NCBI GenBank assembly: GCA_903871905.1
Contig: CAIQIV010000005.1
Location: 1-38,739 of the forward strand
Source of the DNA: an uncultured Chloroflexota bacterium
GTDB taxonomy: Bacteria > Chloroflexota > Anaerolineae > Anaerolineales > UBA4823
DNA: 38,739 nucleotides
Direction of reading: 5' to 3'
In this document: positions 8,949-18,882 of the stretch, in pieces
Layout of the letters: each line of letters begins with the position of its first letter
Numbering within the stretch: position 1 is the first letter of the stretch
The notes under the pieces: model-generated
What the model was told of the DNA's origin: nothing
What the model saw: only the letters and a program-made list of their open reading frames with translations
The model's database searches: none
Position numbers and translations under genes: made by a program

Positions 8949-10430
8949 CTATAAAATCGGTGAGGTCAGGCGGTAAACCGAATCGAGCAGCCTGCGCCAG
9001 CCAGGGGAGCGCTCGTACTCATCCAGCCGCCATTCGATGCTGTTCCTTTGATCTTCCATAAAATCGGCTTCCAGCTCGCGCGCCATGGTACGGTCATAGA
9101 TCACCGCCATGGCCTCGTAGTTCAGGTAAAAGCTGCGAATATCGATGTTCGCCGTGCCAATTGCACACACCGCCGAATCGATGGTGATCGTCTTGGGATG
9201 GAAATAACCCCGATCATAGAGGTACACCCTGGCGCCAGCCCGGGCAACGTCGGCATAATAGGTGTAAGCCGCCCGATAAGGGACCTGGTAGAAGGCGCCG
9301 CGCGGGGTGCAGATGATGCGCACATCCACCCCGGAAAGCGCCGCAGCCTTGATTGCATCCAGCAGGCCCTCGTCCGGGATAAAAAAGGGTGACTGTATAA
9401 ACACGCTCTTTTCCGCGGCCATGATCATGAAGAAGTAGAGCTGCTGCATGGCCTTCCACTGGGAGTCCGGCCCACTCTGGGTGATCTGCACCGGGATAAA
9501 TGGGCGAGCACCAGGCCGCACTGGTGGGAAGTAATCGCTGCTGGTGATGCTCTCACCGGTGGTGTTGAACCAGCTGATAGCAAAACTGCTTTGCAGGGCA
9601 AGGGCTGCCTCGCCATCTATGCGCAGGTGGGTATCCCGCCAATCCCCTAACGGATGCCCCCCTGGAAGCTGCTCCCGGTCCAGATTCATCCCGCCAATAT
9701 AACCAATCTTTCCATCTATGACGGCTATCTTGCGGTGGCTGCGATAGTTGACATTGTGCAGCTGGGTCAAACGTCGGTACACCTTATAGGGGCGGACATC
9801 CACCCCTGCAGAGAGCAGATCATCCTGGTACTGCTGGCTGACCACGAAGTTTGCCGCATCAATCAGGGCGCGCACTTTCACCCCAGACCTGGCTTTCTCA
9901 ACCAACACATCCTTGAGGCTCAAAGTGAATTCGTCCTCTGTCCAGATATAGTACAGCAGGTGGATCGAGTGGTGCGCATTGCGGATATCCTCCATCAGCC
10001 GCGGGTACTTCTCGCTCGCGTTTTGCAGGATTTCCACATCATTATAAGCAGTGATGGTGGAGGCTGAGTTACACCGCACCAGATGCAGCAGGCGGCGGCG
10101 GTATGATTCTGGCTTTTCCCAGGCAATGCGCTGGATATACTCATCTTCCATATCCTGGAGATAATCCATTTCAGGGATGCGCGCATCCTGCATACCAATG
10201 CGCGCCAACTTCTCTTCGCTGCTGAAGGCTTTGTGCCCGCGGCCGAAAAAATAGTACACCACTACCCCGACCAACGGCAGGGCAAGCATCAGGAACAGCC
10301 AGGCAAAACTGGCCTGCGGCGTGCGGTTGTCCATCAGGATCACCACCGTCACGCCCAGGGCATAGATGGTAAACGCTATCCACAGCAGCAGTCCAAAGTT
10401 AATGGCAAAACTGCCCAGGTGGAATGTCAT
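8949..10430 (-). CDS. cls: Cardiolipin synthase / phospholipase D family
   Basis: This 493-aa membrane protein has two N-terminal transmembrane helices (about residues 8-30 and 38-65, the PLDc_N region) and two phospholipase D HKD motifs: SHRKIAVIDG at about residue 232 and FHPKTITID at about residue 409. This is the layout of bacterial cardiolipin synthase, which condenses two phosphatidylglycerols, or uses related donors, at the inner face of the membrane. The length fits the usual 480-510 aa. AGGA lies 4 nt before the ATG. A 6-bp hairpin (CCGGAT/ATCCGG) lies in the short upstream leader. Confidence 0.92.
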   Translation of the reverse strand: MTFHLGSFAINFGLLLWIAFTIYALGVTVVILMDNRTPQASFAWLFLMLALPLVGVVVYYFFGRGHKAFSSEEKLARIGMQDARIPEMDYLQDMEDEYIQRIAWEKPESYRRRLLHLVRCNSASTITAYNDVEILQNASEKYPRLMEDIRNAHHSIHLLYYIWTEDEFTLSLKDVLVEKARSGVKVRALIDAANFVVSQQYQDDLLSAGVDVRPYKVYRRLTQLHNVNYRSHRKIAVIDGKIGYIGGMNLDREQLPGGHPLGDWRDTHLRIDGEAALALQSSFAISWFNTTGESITSSDYFPPVRPGARPFIPVQITQSGPDSQWKAMQQLYFFMIMAAEKSVFIQSPFFIPDEGLLDAIKAAALSGVDVRIICTPRGAFYQVPYRAAYTYYADVARAGARVYLYDRGYFHPKTITIDSAVCAIGTANIDIRSFYLNYEAMAVIYDRTMARELEADFMEDQRNSIEWRLDEYERSPGWRRLLDSVYRLTSPIL

Positions 10431-10464
10431 TCATTCCTCACGGAGTTCTCCAGGACTACCCGGA

Positions 10465-10473
10465 TGGTAAAAT
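10465..10473 (+). promoter_or_regulatory. Possible extended -10 promoter for a small ORF
   Basis: On the plus strand TGG followed by TAAAAT matches an extended -10 element. It lies inside the loop of a CCGGAT/ATCCGG inverted repeat and 24 nt upstream of a GAGGAG ribosome binding site. Confidence 0.3.
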
Positions 10474-10509
10474 CCGGACAGTTAGATTGTACTACTGAGG
10501 AGCGCTAAA

Positions 10510-10584
10510 ATGAGGGTTATCGATCCATTATTCCAGAAGGCAGCCAGGACTGATCCTTTTCAGGGCACCATTCCACTGCGCTGA
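10510..10584 (+). CDS. Possible 24-residue small protein
   Basis: The ORF starts with ATG, 7 nt after a perfect GAGGAG box (10497-10502), and runs 24 codons (MRVIDPLFQK... to ...TIPLR) before TGA. It is preceded by an extended -10-like element. It lies in the 129-nt gap between two minus-strand genes and overlaps the 3' end of the FG-GAP gene in antisense. The signal order promoter-RBS-ATG is right, but the peptide resembles nothing I know and could be a decayed gene start. Confidence 0.3.
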   Translation: MRVIDPLFQKAARTDPFQGTIPLR

Positions 10585-12254
10585 TAACCGCCCCGCCCGG
10601 TAACCCAAAGCAGGCGGGCAGCCGTGGCGCCGGGCAGGTCATAGACCACCACGCCGCTGTTGGCGGTGTTGACCACCAGCTCCAGGTCCGGGTCCAGGTC
10701 AATGTTTGCCAGGGTTGGAGCTGCCATTGCCCCATTCCAACTGGCATGAGACGCTGCCGGCAGGTCCACCTCATGCAGTACCTGACCCAGGGAATCCAGG
10801 ATATGCAGCCGGCCAGTGCGATTTGTCTCTTTCTGCACCCAGGAGGTGAAAATCACCTCCCCCCGGCCGTTGCCATCCAGGTCTGCAACCAACGGCTCAG
10901 AGGCAAAGCGGATAAAGCCTTCCGACGCATGGTTGACAGAATAGGGCCAGCTGCCATGCTCGCTCTTATCCAGCCAGTAAGCATGCACCCGCCCATCGTA
11001 TGAAGCATACAAAATCTCCTCAAAACCGTCCCCATCCAGGTCAGCGACAGCCGGCGCAGGAGATGCGGTTTCGATCAGGTTATAGTCCTCGCTAAGCGGC
11101 CCGGCGGCAGCGTCCGGCGTGGGGATGGCGGTCCAATCAAAGCTATCTGCCGCCCAGCGGCTGCGGTCAGGCTGGAAAATAAACGGCATCTGGTATAGGC
11201 TGAGGTATGGATTGGCGCCGCAGTTGTAGACATTGCCCACCACGATCACCTCAAGCTGGCCGTTATGATCCAGGTCAGCGATCACCGGCGGCGAGTCAGC
11301 AAAATTAGGGCGGTGCTCTACCCCGCAGTCGGCGTACCCCCGCAGATCCACCAGGTGGTCGACGTGTACCCCGACCTGGCTCCAGACCTTTGGGCCAGAC
11401 GGGTTGAAGGCGTCGTACATCGAGCTTGCCGCCAGCTGGTTGCCAGAGGCATCCAGGGCAGTGATGTAATGGGTGTCAGTAGGCCCAAAGATCTCCTTGC
11501 TGCCATCCGAGTGGAGGTCACCAACGGCAATGTTCTGGTTATACATGCCCCAACCGTACCCGGGCTCGCCATCGCGCCGCGCCGGCCAACCCGGCCGGGT
11601 TGAGCCATCCGGCTCCAGCACGTTCACCTGGCGGGTCGATCCTCCGCTGGCGCGCCCAACGATAATCTCTGTCTGCCCATCGTTCTCCAGGTCAGCCAGG
11701 GCCAGCGAGCGCACCTCCCCTGAGCCAAAAGGATAGCGTGTCCAGGTCTCCACCCCAGACAGGCTGTACACTGTGACCTGGTCCCCACCGCGCCCCACCA
11801 CGATCTCCAGGCTGCCGTCCCCGGTGAGATCTGCCAGGGCCACACCCGGCCAGACACGGCTGCTGCCAGCTGCGCGCCATTGCAGCGTTCCGCTCTCCCC
11901 GTCCAGGGCCACCAGGTCATAGGAGCCAGCCAGCACCTCAAGCTGCGGATCAGCATCGATATTGACCACTGCTGGTGACGAGTACCATCCCGACTGACAA
12001 TAGGTTCCCGCGCAGCCACCCAACTGCCACTTCAATACCGGCGCCTGGATGCTCCGCCAGCGCCAGGTCAATGGCAGATGCAGGCTGTAGCCCTCAGCAT
12101 GGCCAGGGCTCAGTATAGAGACCCAGGGTGACCTGCGTAAAAGTCCTGCCTCCACCTCCCCAGCAGGCGCCAAAAAGAACAGGAATAAAACAGCACACCG
12201 TCCCAGGCGTAACAACCACAAGGGAAATAGGCCTGTTCTCTTCATCTGGGACAT
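10560..12254 (-). CDS. Secreted FG-GAP/VCBS repeat protein
   Basis: This 564-aa protein has a basic N-terminus and a hydrophobic signal segment ending near APAGEVEAG (about residues 15-36). The mature part contains at least seven FG-GAP/VCBS-type repeats, each with a loop such as ADLDGDGFEEILYAS, ADLDGNGRGEVIF or NIDADPQLEVLAG. These form a Ca-binding beta-propeller, usually an extracellular sugar-binding or adhesion fold. The ATG follows the upstream TAA directly, without an intervening base; ATG at 12245 is an alternative start. No ribosome binding site is obvious, which suggests coupling to the HD-GYP gene. It is the last gene of the signalling operon, so its secretion may be under the same control. 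The ligand is unknown. Confidence 0.82.
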   Translation of the reverse strand: MSQMKRTGLFPLWLLRLGRCAVLFLFFLAPAGEVEAGLLRRSPWVSILSPGHAEGYSLHLPLTWRWRSIQAPVLKWQLGGCAGTYCQSGWYSSPAVVNIDADPQLEVLAGSYDLVALDGESGTLQWRAAGSSRVWPGVALADLTGDGSLEIVVGRGGDQVTVYSLSGVETWTRYPFGSGEVRSLALADLENDGQTEIIVGRASGGSTRQVNVLEPDGSTRPGWPARRDGEPGYGWGMYNQNIAVGDLHSDGSKEIFGPTDTHYITALDASGNQLAASSMYDAFNPSGPKVWSQVGVHVDHLVDLRGYADCGVEHRPNFADSPPVIADLDHNGQLEVIVVGNVYNCGANPYLSLYQMPFIFQPDRSRWAADSFDWTAIPTPDAAAGPLSEDYNLIETASPAPAVADLDGDGFEEILYASYDGRVHAYWLDKSEHGSWPYSVNHASEGFIRFASEPLVADLDGNGRGEVIFTSWVQKETNRTGRLHILDSLGQVLHEVDLPAASHASWNGAMAAPTLANIDLDPDLELVVNTANSGVVVYDLPGATAARLLWVTGRGGYQRSGMVP

Positions 12255-13247
12255 TTACACCGGCTGGCGCAAGGAGAGGAAGATTTCCACCAATGCCGGG
12301 TCAAAGTGCCTGCCCGACTGGTCCTTGATGTATTCCAGAACCTCATTCTCCTGCATCGCCGGGCGGTAGGGACGGTCTGAGCACAGGGCATCCCAAACAT
12401 CGACAATGGCAAATAAGCGGGCAAACAGCGGGATCTCCTCGCCACGCAGCCGGCGCGGGTAGCCCCCGCCGTCCCATTTTTCATGGTGGCAGTAGGGGAT
12501 ATCCAGGGCAGGATGCAGGTATTCGATCGGGGAAAGCCACTGGAAGGCATATACCGGGTGCTTACGCATAATTTCCCATTCTTCCTCTGTAAGCTTCCCT
12601 GGTTTGAGCAGGATTGCATCCGGGATGCCTAACTTCCCCACATCGTGCAGCAGGGCGCCTCGGCGGACCGCCTCCCAATGTTCTTCGCCAATTCCAGCCG
12701 CTTTTGCAAAACGCAGCGTTTCCTGGGTGACGCGCAAAGAGTGGCCTTCCGTTTCGTTGTCCCGCAGGTCCAAGGCATTCACCCACCCTTCAATCGTCTT
12801 ATCGTAAGAGATCACCAGGTCACGGTGCGCCTTTTCAAGCTGGTTGCGCTGCTCAACCAGATGGCGATAGCGGTTCAGGCGGGTGATGGTCTGCACGCGC
12901 GCCAGCAGCTCATAACTATCGAAAGGTTTCGTCAGGAAATCGTCCACACCCGATCGGAAGCCCTGGAGACGCGAGTCCCGATCATCAAGAGCAGTAATCA
13001 TGATGATAGGCACCTCTGCCAGCAACGGCATGGCACGGATCTGGCGGCAGGCCTCGAACCCATCCATTTTAGGCATCATGGCGTCGAGTAAAATGACATC
13101 CGGTTGGGTTTGCACAGCAAGGGCAAAACCATCTGCGCCATTCTCAGCAAAGTAAAGCTGGTATTCGCTGCTCAACAAGGCGTCCAGGGTGTCACGGACA
13201 ACCACCTCATCGTCAACAATCAGCACAATCGGCTGTGTTTCTGTCAT
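12255..13247 (-). CDS. Response regulator with HD-GYP c-di-GMP phosphodiesterase domain
   Basis: This 330-aa protein has an N-terminal receiver domain (acidic pair VDDE near residue 12, phospho-acceptor Asp55 in VILLDAMMP, Lys in FLTKPF) followed by an HD-GYP domain. The metal-binding HD is in LLHDVGKLGIPD (about residue 200) and the GYP signature in WDGGGYPRRLRGEEIP. HD-GYP domains hydrolyse cyclic di-GMP. Its ATG overlaps the stop of the hybrid kinase gene by 4 nt, so the two are translationally coupled and the kinase is its likely phosphodonor. Confidence 0.93.
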   Translation of the reverse strand: MTETQPIVLIVDDEVVVRDTLDALLSSEYQLYFAENGADGFALAVQTQPDVILLDAMMPKMDGFEACRQIRAMPLLAEVPIIMITALDDRDSRLQGFRSGVDDFLTKPFDSYELLARVQTITRLNRYRHLVEQRNQLEKAHRDLVISYDKTIEGWVNALDLRDNETEGHSLRVTQETLRFAKAAGIGEEHWEAVRRGALLHDVGKLGIPDAILLKPGKLTEEEWEIMRKHPVYAFQWLSPIEYLHPALDIPYCHHEKWDGGGYPRRLRGEEIPLFARLFAIVDVWDALCSDRPYRPAMQENEVLEYIKDQSGRHFDPALVEIFLSLRQPV

Positions 13248-16200
13248 GATATCTTCTCCTCCAGAAACCGGTCTATCGTTTTCGCCAGCTGCGTCAGGAT
13301 GATGGGCTTACTGATATATTCGTTTGCGCCTGCCTCCAGGCATTTTTCCCGATCCCCTGTCATCGCCAGGGCAGTGATTGCAACTATTGGCACAGAAGCA
13401 ATTAGCGGGTCATGGTGAGCACGCAGGCGGCGCATCGTCTCCAGACCATCCATCCCCGGCATCTGGATATCCACCAGGATGACATCCGGATGAAGCTCGG
13501 GCGCGCGCTCAAGTAATTCAAACCCGCTGCGGGTGGCCACCACGCGACAGCCTCTTGTCTCCAGGAAGTCAGCCACTGTCTCAAGGATTACCTCGTTATC
13601 ATCAGCCAACAGCACCAGGGGAACTGCCGGACGTGATCCAATCACCATGACCGGATCAGTGGACCGGCTGCTGGCGGCAGCCTTGGACAGTTCAGATCGC
13701 AGATCCTGCAAGGAAAAGGGCTTAACCAGGTACCCTACTGCCCCAAGCTGCTGCGCTTCGCTGCGCCGTTCCTCCACGGAGGTAATGACAACAGGGATAT
13801 TGCGGGTGCGCTCATCCTTTCTGAGCAAGGGCAGCAGTTCCAGGCCAGAGCCATCCGGCAGGCGCAGGTCCAATAAAATCACACTGGGGTGCAGCAAGGC
13901 AGCCTTCTCCAGTGCGCCGCTCATTCCCGGGTGGACCACGCTGGCAAGACCAATTTCTTTCAGATAGCGGGAGACATGCTCGGCATCCAGGTCATTGTCT
14001 TCAATCACCAGCGAGTACTTCAACGATCTTTCCGTGAGGTCGGACTGCGCCGGAGTGGTCACCGCAGGCTCAAGCCGCGTGGCGTCCTCGTTCCACGGTA
14101 GGGCAATGGTAAAACAGCTGCCTTCACCAGGAACACTTTCAACCTTAACGCTGCCGCCGTGCAGCTCAGCCATGCGCGAAACCAGCGACAGCCCCAGGCC
14201 CGTGCCAGAGTACTGCCGGGCCAGGCTGCTGTCCAGCTGGACAAAAGGCTTGAACAGCTTGCCCAGTTCTTCAGGCTTAATGCCAATGCCTTTGTCCCAG
14301 ACAATGAAGAGCAAAACTTTCTCTTCTTCGTTCCCTTGGACCTCCAGACCCAGGCTGCCGCCGTCAGGGGTAAACTTGACCGCGTTGCTGAGCAGGTTAA
14401 CCAGCATTTGCTTTAAACGGCGCGGGTCAGCCCGCACGTTTATCGACGCCGGGTCCATGCTGAAGCTGGTATGCTGCTTCTTGTGCTGCGCCATTCCTTT
14501 CACAAGCTGCAGGCTGGCCTGGCATATGTCAGATACCGCGCAGGTTTCAAACTGCAAATCCAGCTTGCCGGCCTCGATTTTTGAAAGATCAAGGATGTCG
14601 TTAATCAAATCCAGCAGGTGCCGCCCGCTGTTTTCAATGTTTCTCAGGGCCTTGAGCTGCTTTTCATTTAGCTGGCCATAGGTCTGCAGCTGCAGGGCCT
14701 CAGAAAGTCCCAGGATGCCGGTCAGCGGGGTGCGCAGTTCGTGGCTCATGCTCGCCAGGAACTCATCCTTCATGCGCGAGGCTCTTTCCAGGGCAGCATT
14801 GGCCGCGCTCAAGCGGTCGCGGCTCTCACGCAGGACTTGCTCGGCTTTTTTACGCTGCGTGATATCCCGCACCACACTCTGCACGAGAATGACCTGTCCA
14901 CTGGCATCCCGGACAGCAGAAAGATTGATTTCTACATTGATCTCCTTGCCATCCCTGGCAATGAAGGTCCGCTCATATGGCGCCAGGTGCTCTCCCGCCA
15001 GCACGGCCTGGAAACGGGCGTTTGCATCTGCCTGCTGCTCAAGGGGGGTGATAGCATTATGCTGGATCCGGTTGACGTCCAAGTATTCATCCAAGGTATA
15101 ACCGAGCATATCCAAAGCCTGCTGGTTCGCCTGTAGATCTACCCCTTCGGGGGTCATCAGGAATATGCCATCATTTGAGTTTTCAAACAGGGCGCGATAA
15201 GTTGCCTCGCTCTGGCGCACTTCAGCCGTACGCTCTTCCACCCTCTTCTCCAGGTCGCGATTCAACTCCTCCAACTGTCTCTGGACGCTTTTAACCTCCG
15301 TAATATCGGTAGCCACCCCGGCATTGCGCACCAATCTCCCGCTCTCATCAAATATCGGGAAACTGCGATCCCACACCCAGCGCACACTGCCGTCAGGTCT
15401 CTGCACACGATACTCAACCTCCGTCCGTTCGCCCCTCAACTGTGCATTGATAATCTCAAGCATACGGTGGCGATCCTCCAGGATAATGCTCTCAAAATAA
15501 TCATGCGGAGACTCGTTAAGAGATTGGATAGAGCGTCCCCATATGATTTCATAGGCGGGGCTGATGTAAACGATCTGGTGAGTTATGACATCTTCCATCC
15601 AGAAAACTTCCTGGATATTGTCAGCCAACTGGCGGAAGCGCTCCTCGCTCTCCCGCAACGCTGTTTCAGACTGTCTCCTTTCAAACCACATTCCCAGCAT
15701 CAGGGCAACGTTATCAACCAGTTTCTGCTCCTCGGGGAGGATAAAAGGCTCATCCCTGGTGTAATACACAGACAGCAGTCCGCGCTTCTCACCATTCACA
15801 TCAATCGCAGCCTGCAAGCAGTGGGTAAGCTCTGCCTCATACAGTTCCGAAGTATATCGATTGCCATCCAGCTCGATCACCGGCGCCGTAAACCAGGGGA
15901 ACTGCATCGCCGGGATCAAATTTTTGATAATCTGGTCGCACAGGATAGCCGGCGAGGCAGAGTGATTTTCAAGCAGGCGGCTCACCTCAATCAGGCAGGT
16001 CAGCTCCTTCACCCTTTCGCGGATTTCCAACTCCATCTGGCGGCGCTCGCTGATATCCTGCACCGTACCCAGCGAGCGCAAGGGGACCCCATTTTCATCA
16101 AAATAGGTCTCACATTTTTCCTGCACATACTTGACCACACCATCCTTCAGCTTAAGACGGTGGACGATCTCGTAGGGTGTGCGGGTTAGCAGGGAGTTCG

Positions 16201-18751
16201 TATAGGCCAGGTTCACCATCTCCCTGTCATCCGGGTGAATGGCATCCAGGAAAGCCTCATAGGTGGCAGCAAATTCCTGGGGCTCCTGGCCAAAGATGCG
16301 GTAAATCTCGTCCGACCACTTGAGCTCGTTCTTTGCAATATCAAGCTCCCAGCTGCCAAGCCGGGCAATCTGTTGCGCCTGTTTCAACCTGCGCTCACTT
16401 TCGCGCAGCTGCTCATCGGCCTGTTTAATCTCAGTGATCTCCAGCACCGTGCCGGACATGAAAGCTACCAGTCCATCCTCACCTGTCGTGGGTTGGATGG
16501 TCGCCTGGAAATACCTCCCAGCCTCCCACGCCGGGTTGGAGCGATATTCCATCGTAACCAGAGCGCCGGTCTCCATGGCGTGCTGATGCGCATCCAGAAG
16601 CAGTTGGCGGTCATCCGGATGGACGAATTCCATGAACTTCTCCAGGGCAGGAACGCCCTGGTCAGGATCACGGCGAAAGAGGTGGTACATCTCCTTTGAC
16701 CAAAAATCCATGCCCGCCCTCAGGTTAAGCTCCCAGCTTCCCAGGTGCGCCACCGCCTGGGCTGTTTCCAGGTTGCTTTGGGCCTTACGCGCCAGCTCAC
16801 TGGCAAGTTTGCGATCGGTGATATCCACAATCGTGACGCTGACCAGGCCGTCATGCTCCACCGCCGAACATAAAACATGTCGTTTATCCCCCTGCACCGT
16901 CAGGACTTCCATCTCCTGGTTACGCACTTGATGGGTGGACAAAAGCGCCTGTGAAAAAGCCTCAAACTGTGTGCCATCGGCAATTAATTTACGCAAATCC
17001 GTACGGCAAAAATCTTCCGGCGCAGAAAACCCGAAAATCTGCGCCAGGGATTCGTTGGCATACAGGATCTCCCCCGGCAGCCTCAAACGCATCACACCGG
17101 TCAACGCACTGTCCGCCAGGGCGCGGAATTCAGACTCCGAATGCGCCAGGGCAGCTTCCCCTTTCTGGCGATTGTTCACATATGCCAGGAATATCCCAGC
17201 CAACGCCAGCCCGATCAACAACCCGGCCCAGGCAACCCAGGCGTTTGAGGCGGCATAGGCTGGCCCAGGCTGTGCTGCCAACAACCATTCGCGACCGCCA
17301 ACTTTGATCCTGGCTGTGTGATAATCCCCACCCTGCAGCGTTTCAGCTGTCGGAATACCTCCTTCTGGCAAAGTCTGGGGTCCTGAAATGGATGGATAAA
17401 AGAACAAGAACTGCGGGTTGCCCGGTTTGCTCAGGTCATAGATGTATAGCTCAATGTCATACGGAGCAATACTCTGCATGGCTTCCTTGATCAACCCCTC
17501 CACCTGGAATGCGCCAACCACGAACCCTCTTAGATTGGCGCGGCGCTCAGCTATCGTATTGACCTGCGCTCCGGTGCGGTATACCGGGACCATGACCAGT
17601 ATCCCTTTTTGTTGACCGGCATACTGGACCAGAGAGACGGGATCACTTGCCACCGCTTCTCCACTATCGCGCGCCTGGGCTGCTGCCTCCAGGCGTTCCG
17701 GACTGGAGGCATTATCAAAGCCCATGACAGCCCGGTTGGCTTCCAGGGGCTGAATATCCGTGACCGGAAAGTATTCCGGCCGCTCAGCCGCGGGGACTTT
17801 TTTCCCGTTGGTATCCATCTCATAGATCAAATAGTCTTCAAAACCCTGCTCGCGCACCATTTGCTCAAAAGCCTGGCGGTCTGCCTGCGCCACACGCGAT
17901 GCCCAGGAGATCCCCAACGCAGGGAAATAATCCTTCAAAACAGGCGCTAAAAAGGCGGCAAACTCTTCACGTGTGACATCCTGTGAAGCTCCGAAAAGAG
18001 AGCTTACTGAGGCCAGGCTCTGGATATCCTTGTGATCAATCATGTCTTGAAGAACATGGGTGATTTCAAGAAAATCGCTCTCTACCGCGGCACGCATACC
18101 CTGCTTTTCGTAAGCCTGGATGATAAAAAAGGCGAGCAGCGCCAACCCAACGATCAAAGAGGTCAGAGGCCATAAATATGGCTCCCTCATCTTCTGCCCA
18201 CGCCAGTGCAGGATAAGCACCATCAACAACGGCGCAAGGATCAGGATTCCGGTGAAATCACCCAGCCACCAGGTCCAAAACACCCAGGCAAAACTGCTCC
18301 AGGTTGCAAATCCCCCCATGCAAAGAGCCGTCACACCGATCAGCGGCGCAGGCAGAGTAGTCAGGGAAGTAATCCCAAGCGCATGCAGGGTGTGACGAAT
18401 ATTATCCGGAGGCAGGGTTGGGATCAGCCGCCGCAGCAGCCAGGCTGCAAGCCAGGCCTCAAAGGTGGAACCTGCTGCCGCAACCGCAGCCACCGTCAGC
18501 GCCCCAGGGCCACTCAGTGTCTGCAGATTGACCAGGAAAGCGCCAATCCACACCCCCGCAGCAGCCGGCCAGCCAAATAGCAGCACGCCAGCCAGCGCTA
18601 GCCCTGCCGGAGGCCACAGCGGAGAGATATCATCCGGAGGCAAGGACCACAATAAACCCAGCTGCGCCGTCAGAAAATACAGCAGAGCAACCAATCCCGC
18701 CACAGCAAGTTTGCGCAGCATTGTTGCAAATGGTCTCGCCGGAATCTTCAT
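13244..18751 (-). CDS. Giant hybrid sensor histidine kinase (MASE1-CHASE-PAS-GAF-HisKA-HATPase-REC-REC)
   Basis: This 1835-aa membrane sensor begins with a multi-helix MASE1 region (about residues 10-215). An extracytoplasmic CHASE domain (about 220-505) closes with a further helix near 515. The cytoplasmic part has about five PAS domains (about 540-655, 665-780, 790-910, 1035-1160, 1185-1300) with a GAF-like domain near 915-1030. A HisKA box follows with the phospho-acceptor His in SMSHELRTP (about 1338), then HATPase with DKGIGI and GTGLGLSLV. Two receivers end the chain, with phospho-acceptor Asp near 1630 (ILLDLRLPDG) and 1762 (ILVDIQMPG). ATG at 18751 has AGGA 7 nt upstream, better than TTG at 18757. 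It overlaps the downstream HD-GYP regulator by 4 nt, indicating a multistep relay feeding c-di-GMP turnover. The stimulus is unknown. Confidence 0.93.
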   Translation of the reverse strand: MKIPARPFATMLRKLAVAGLVALLYFLTAQLGLLWSLPPDDISPLWPPAGLALAGVLLFGWPAAAGVWIGAFLVNLQTLSGPGALTVAAVAAAGSTFEAWLAAWLLRRLIPTLPPDNIRHTLHALGITSLTTLPAPLIGVTALCMGGFATWSSFAWVFWTWWLGDFTGILILAPLLMVLILHWRGQKMREPYLWPLTSLIVGLALLAFFIIQAYEKQGMRAAVESDFLEITHVLQDMIDHKDIQSLASVSSLFGASQDVTREEFAAFLAPVLKDYFPALGISWASRVAQADRQAFEQMVREQGFEDYLIYEMDTNGKKVPAAERPEYFPVTDIQPLEANRAVMGFDNASSPERLEAAAQARDSGEAVASDPVSLVQYAGQQKGILVMVPVYRTGAQVNTIAERRANLRGFVVGAFQVEGLIKEAMQSIAPYDIELYIYDLSKPGNPQFLFFYPSISGPQTLPEGGIPTAETLQGGDYHTARIKVGGREWLLAAQPGPAYAASNAWVAWAGLLIGLALAGIFLAYVNNRQKGEAALAHSESEFRALADSALTGVMRLRLPGEILYANESLAQIFGFSAPEDFCRTDLRKLIADGTQFEAFSQALLSTHQVRNQEMEVLTVQGDKRHVLCSAVEHDGLVSVTIVDITDRKLASELARKAQSNLETAQAVAHLGSWELNLRAGMDFWSKEMYHLFRRDPDQGVPALEKFMEFVHPDDRQLLLDAHQHAMETGALVTMEYRSNPAWEAGRYFQATIQPTTGEDGLVAFMSGTVLEITEIKQADEQLRESERRLKQAQQIARLGSWELDIAKNELKWSDEIYRIFGQEPQEFAATYEAFLDAIHPDDREMVNLAYTNSLLTRTPYEIVHRLKLKDGVVKYVQEKCETYFDENGVPLRSLGTVQDISERRQMELEIRERVKELTCLIEVSRLLENHSASPAILCDQIIKNLIPAMQFPWFTAPVIELDGNRYTSELYEAELTHCLQAAIDVNGEKRGLLSVYYTRDEPFILPEEQKLVDNVALMLGMWFERRQSETALRESEERFRQLADNIQEVFWMEDVITHQIVYISPAYEIIWGRSIQSLNESPHDYFESIILEDRHRMLEIINAQLRGERTEVEYRVQRPDGSVRWVWDRSFPIFDESGRLVRNAGVATDITEVKSVQRQLEELNRDLEKRVEERTAEVRQSEATYRALFENSNDGIFLMTPEGVDLQANQQALDMLGYTLDEYLDVNRIQHNAITPLEQQADANARFQAVLAGEHLAPYERTFIARDGKEINVEINLSAVRDASGQVILVQSVVRDITQRKKAEQVLRESRDRLSAANAALERASRMKDEFLASMSHELRTPLTGILGLSEALQLQTYGQLNEKQLKALRNIENSGRHLLDLINDILDLSKIEAGKLDLQFETCAVSDICQASLQLVKGMAQHKKQHTSFSMDPASINVRADPRRLKQMLVNLLSNAVKFTPDGGSLGLEVQGNEEEKVLLFIVWDKGIGIKPEELGKLFKPFVQLDSSLARQYSGTGLGLSLVSRMAELHGGSVKVESVPGEGSCFTIALPWNEDATRLEPAVTTPAQSDLTERSLKYSLVIEDNDLDAEHVSRYLKEIGLASVVHPGMSGALEKAALLHPSVILLDLRLPDGSGLELLPLLRKDERTRNIPVVITSVEERRSEAQQLGAVGYLVKPFSLQDLRSELSKAAASSRSTDPVMVIGSRPAVPLVLLADDNEVILETVADFLETRGCRVVATRSGFELLERAPELHPDVILVDIQMPGMDGLETMRRLRAHHDPLIASVPIVAITALAMTGDREKCLEAGANEYISKPIILTQLAKTIDRFLEEKIS

Positions 18752-18811
18752 TTCCAATTCCTATGTATTGTGGCCATATTCCATGTTTCTATATTTTTTT
18801 CACAGATTGGT

Positions 18812-18840
18812 ATTATAACAAAAATAGATTTTCAAGCCAA
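18812..18840 (-). promoter_or_regulatory. Sigma-70-type promoter of the hybrid-kinase operon
   Basis: On the minus strand TTGGCT (18835-18840), a 17-nt spacer and a perfect TATAAT (18812-18817) preceded by TGT. This is a complete promoter with an extended -10, giving a leader of about 55 nt before the ATG at 18751. Confidence 0.7.
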
Positions 18841-18882
18841 TAGGGAACTGCTTTACAATCCTGTCAGGCCAGCCATCCCTGC

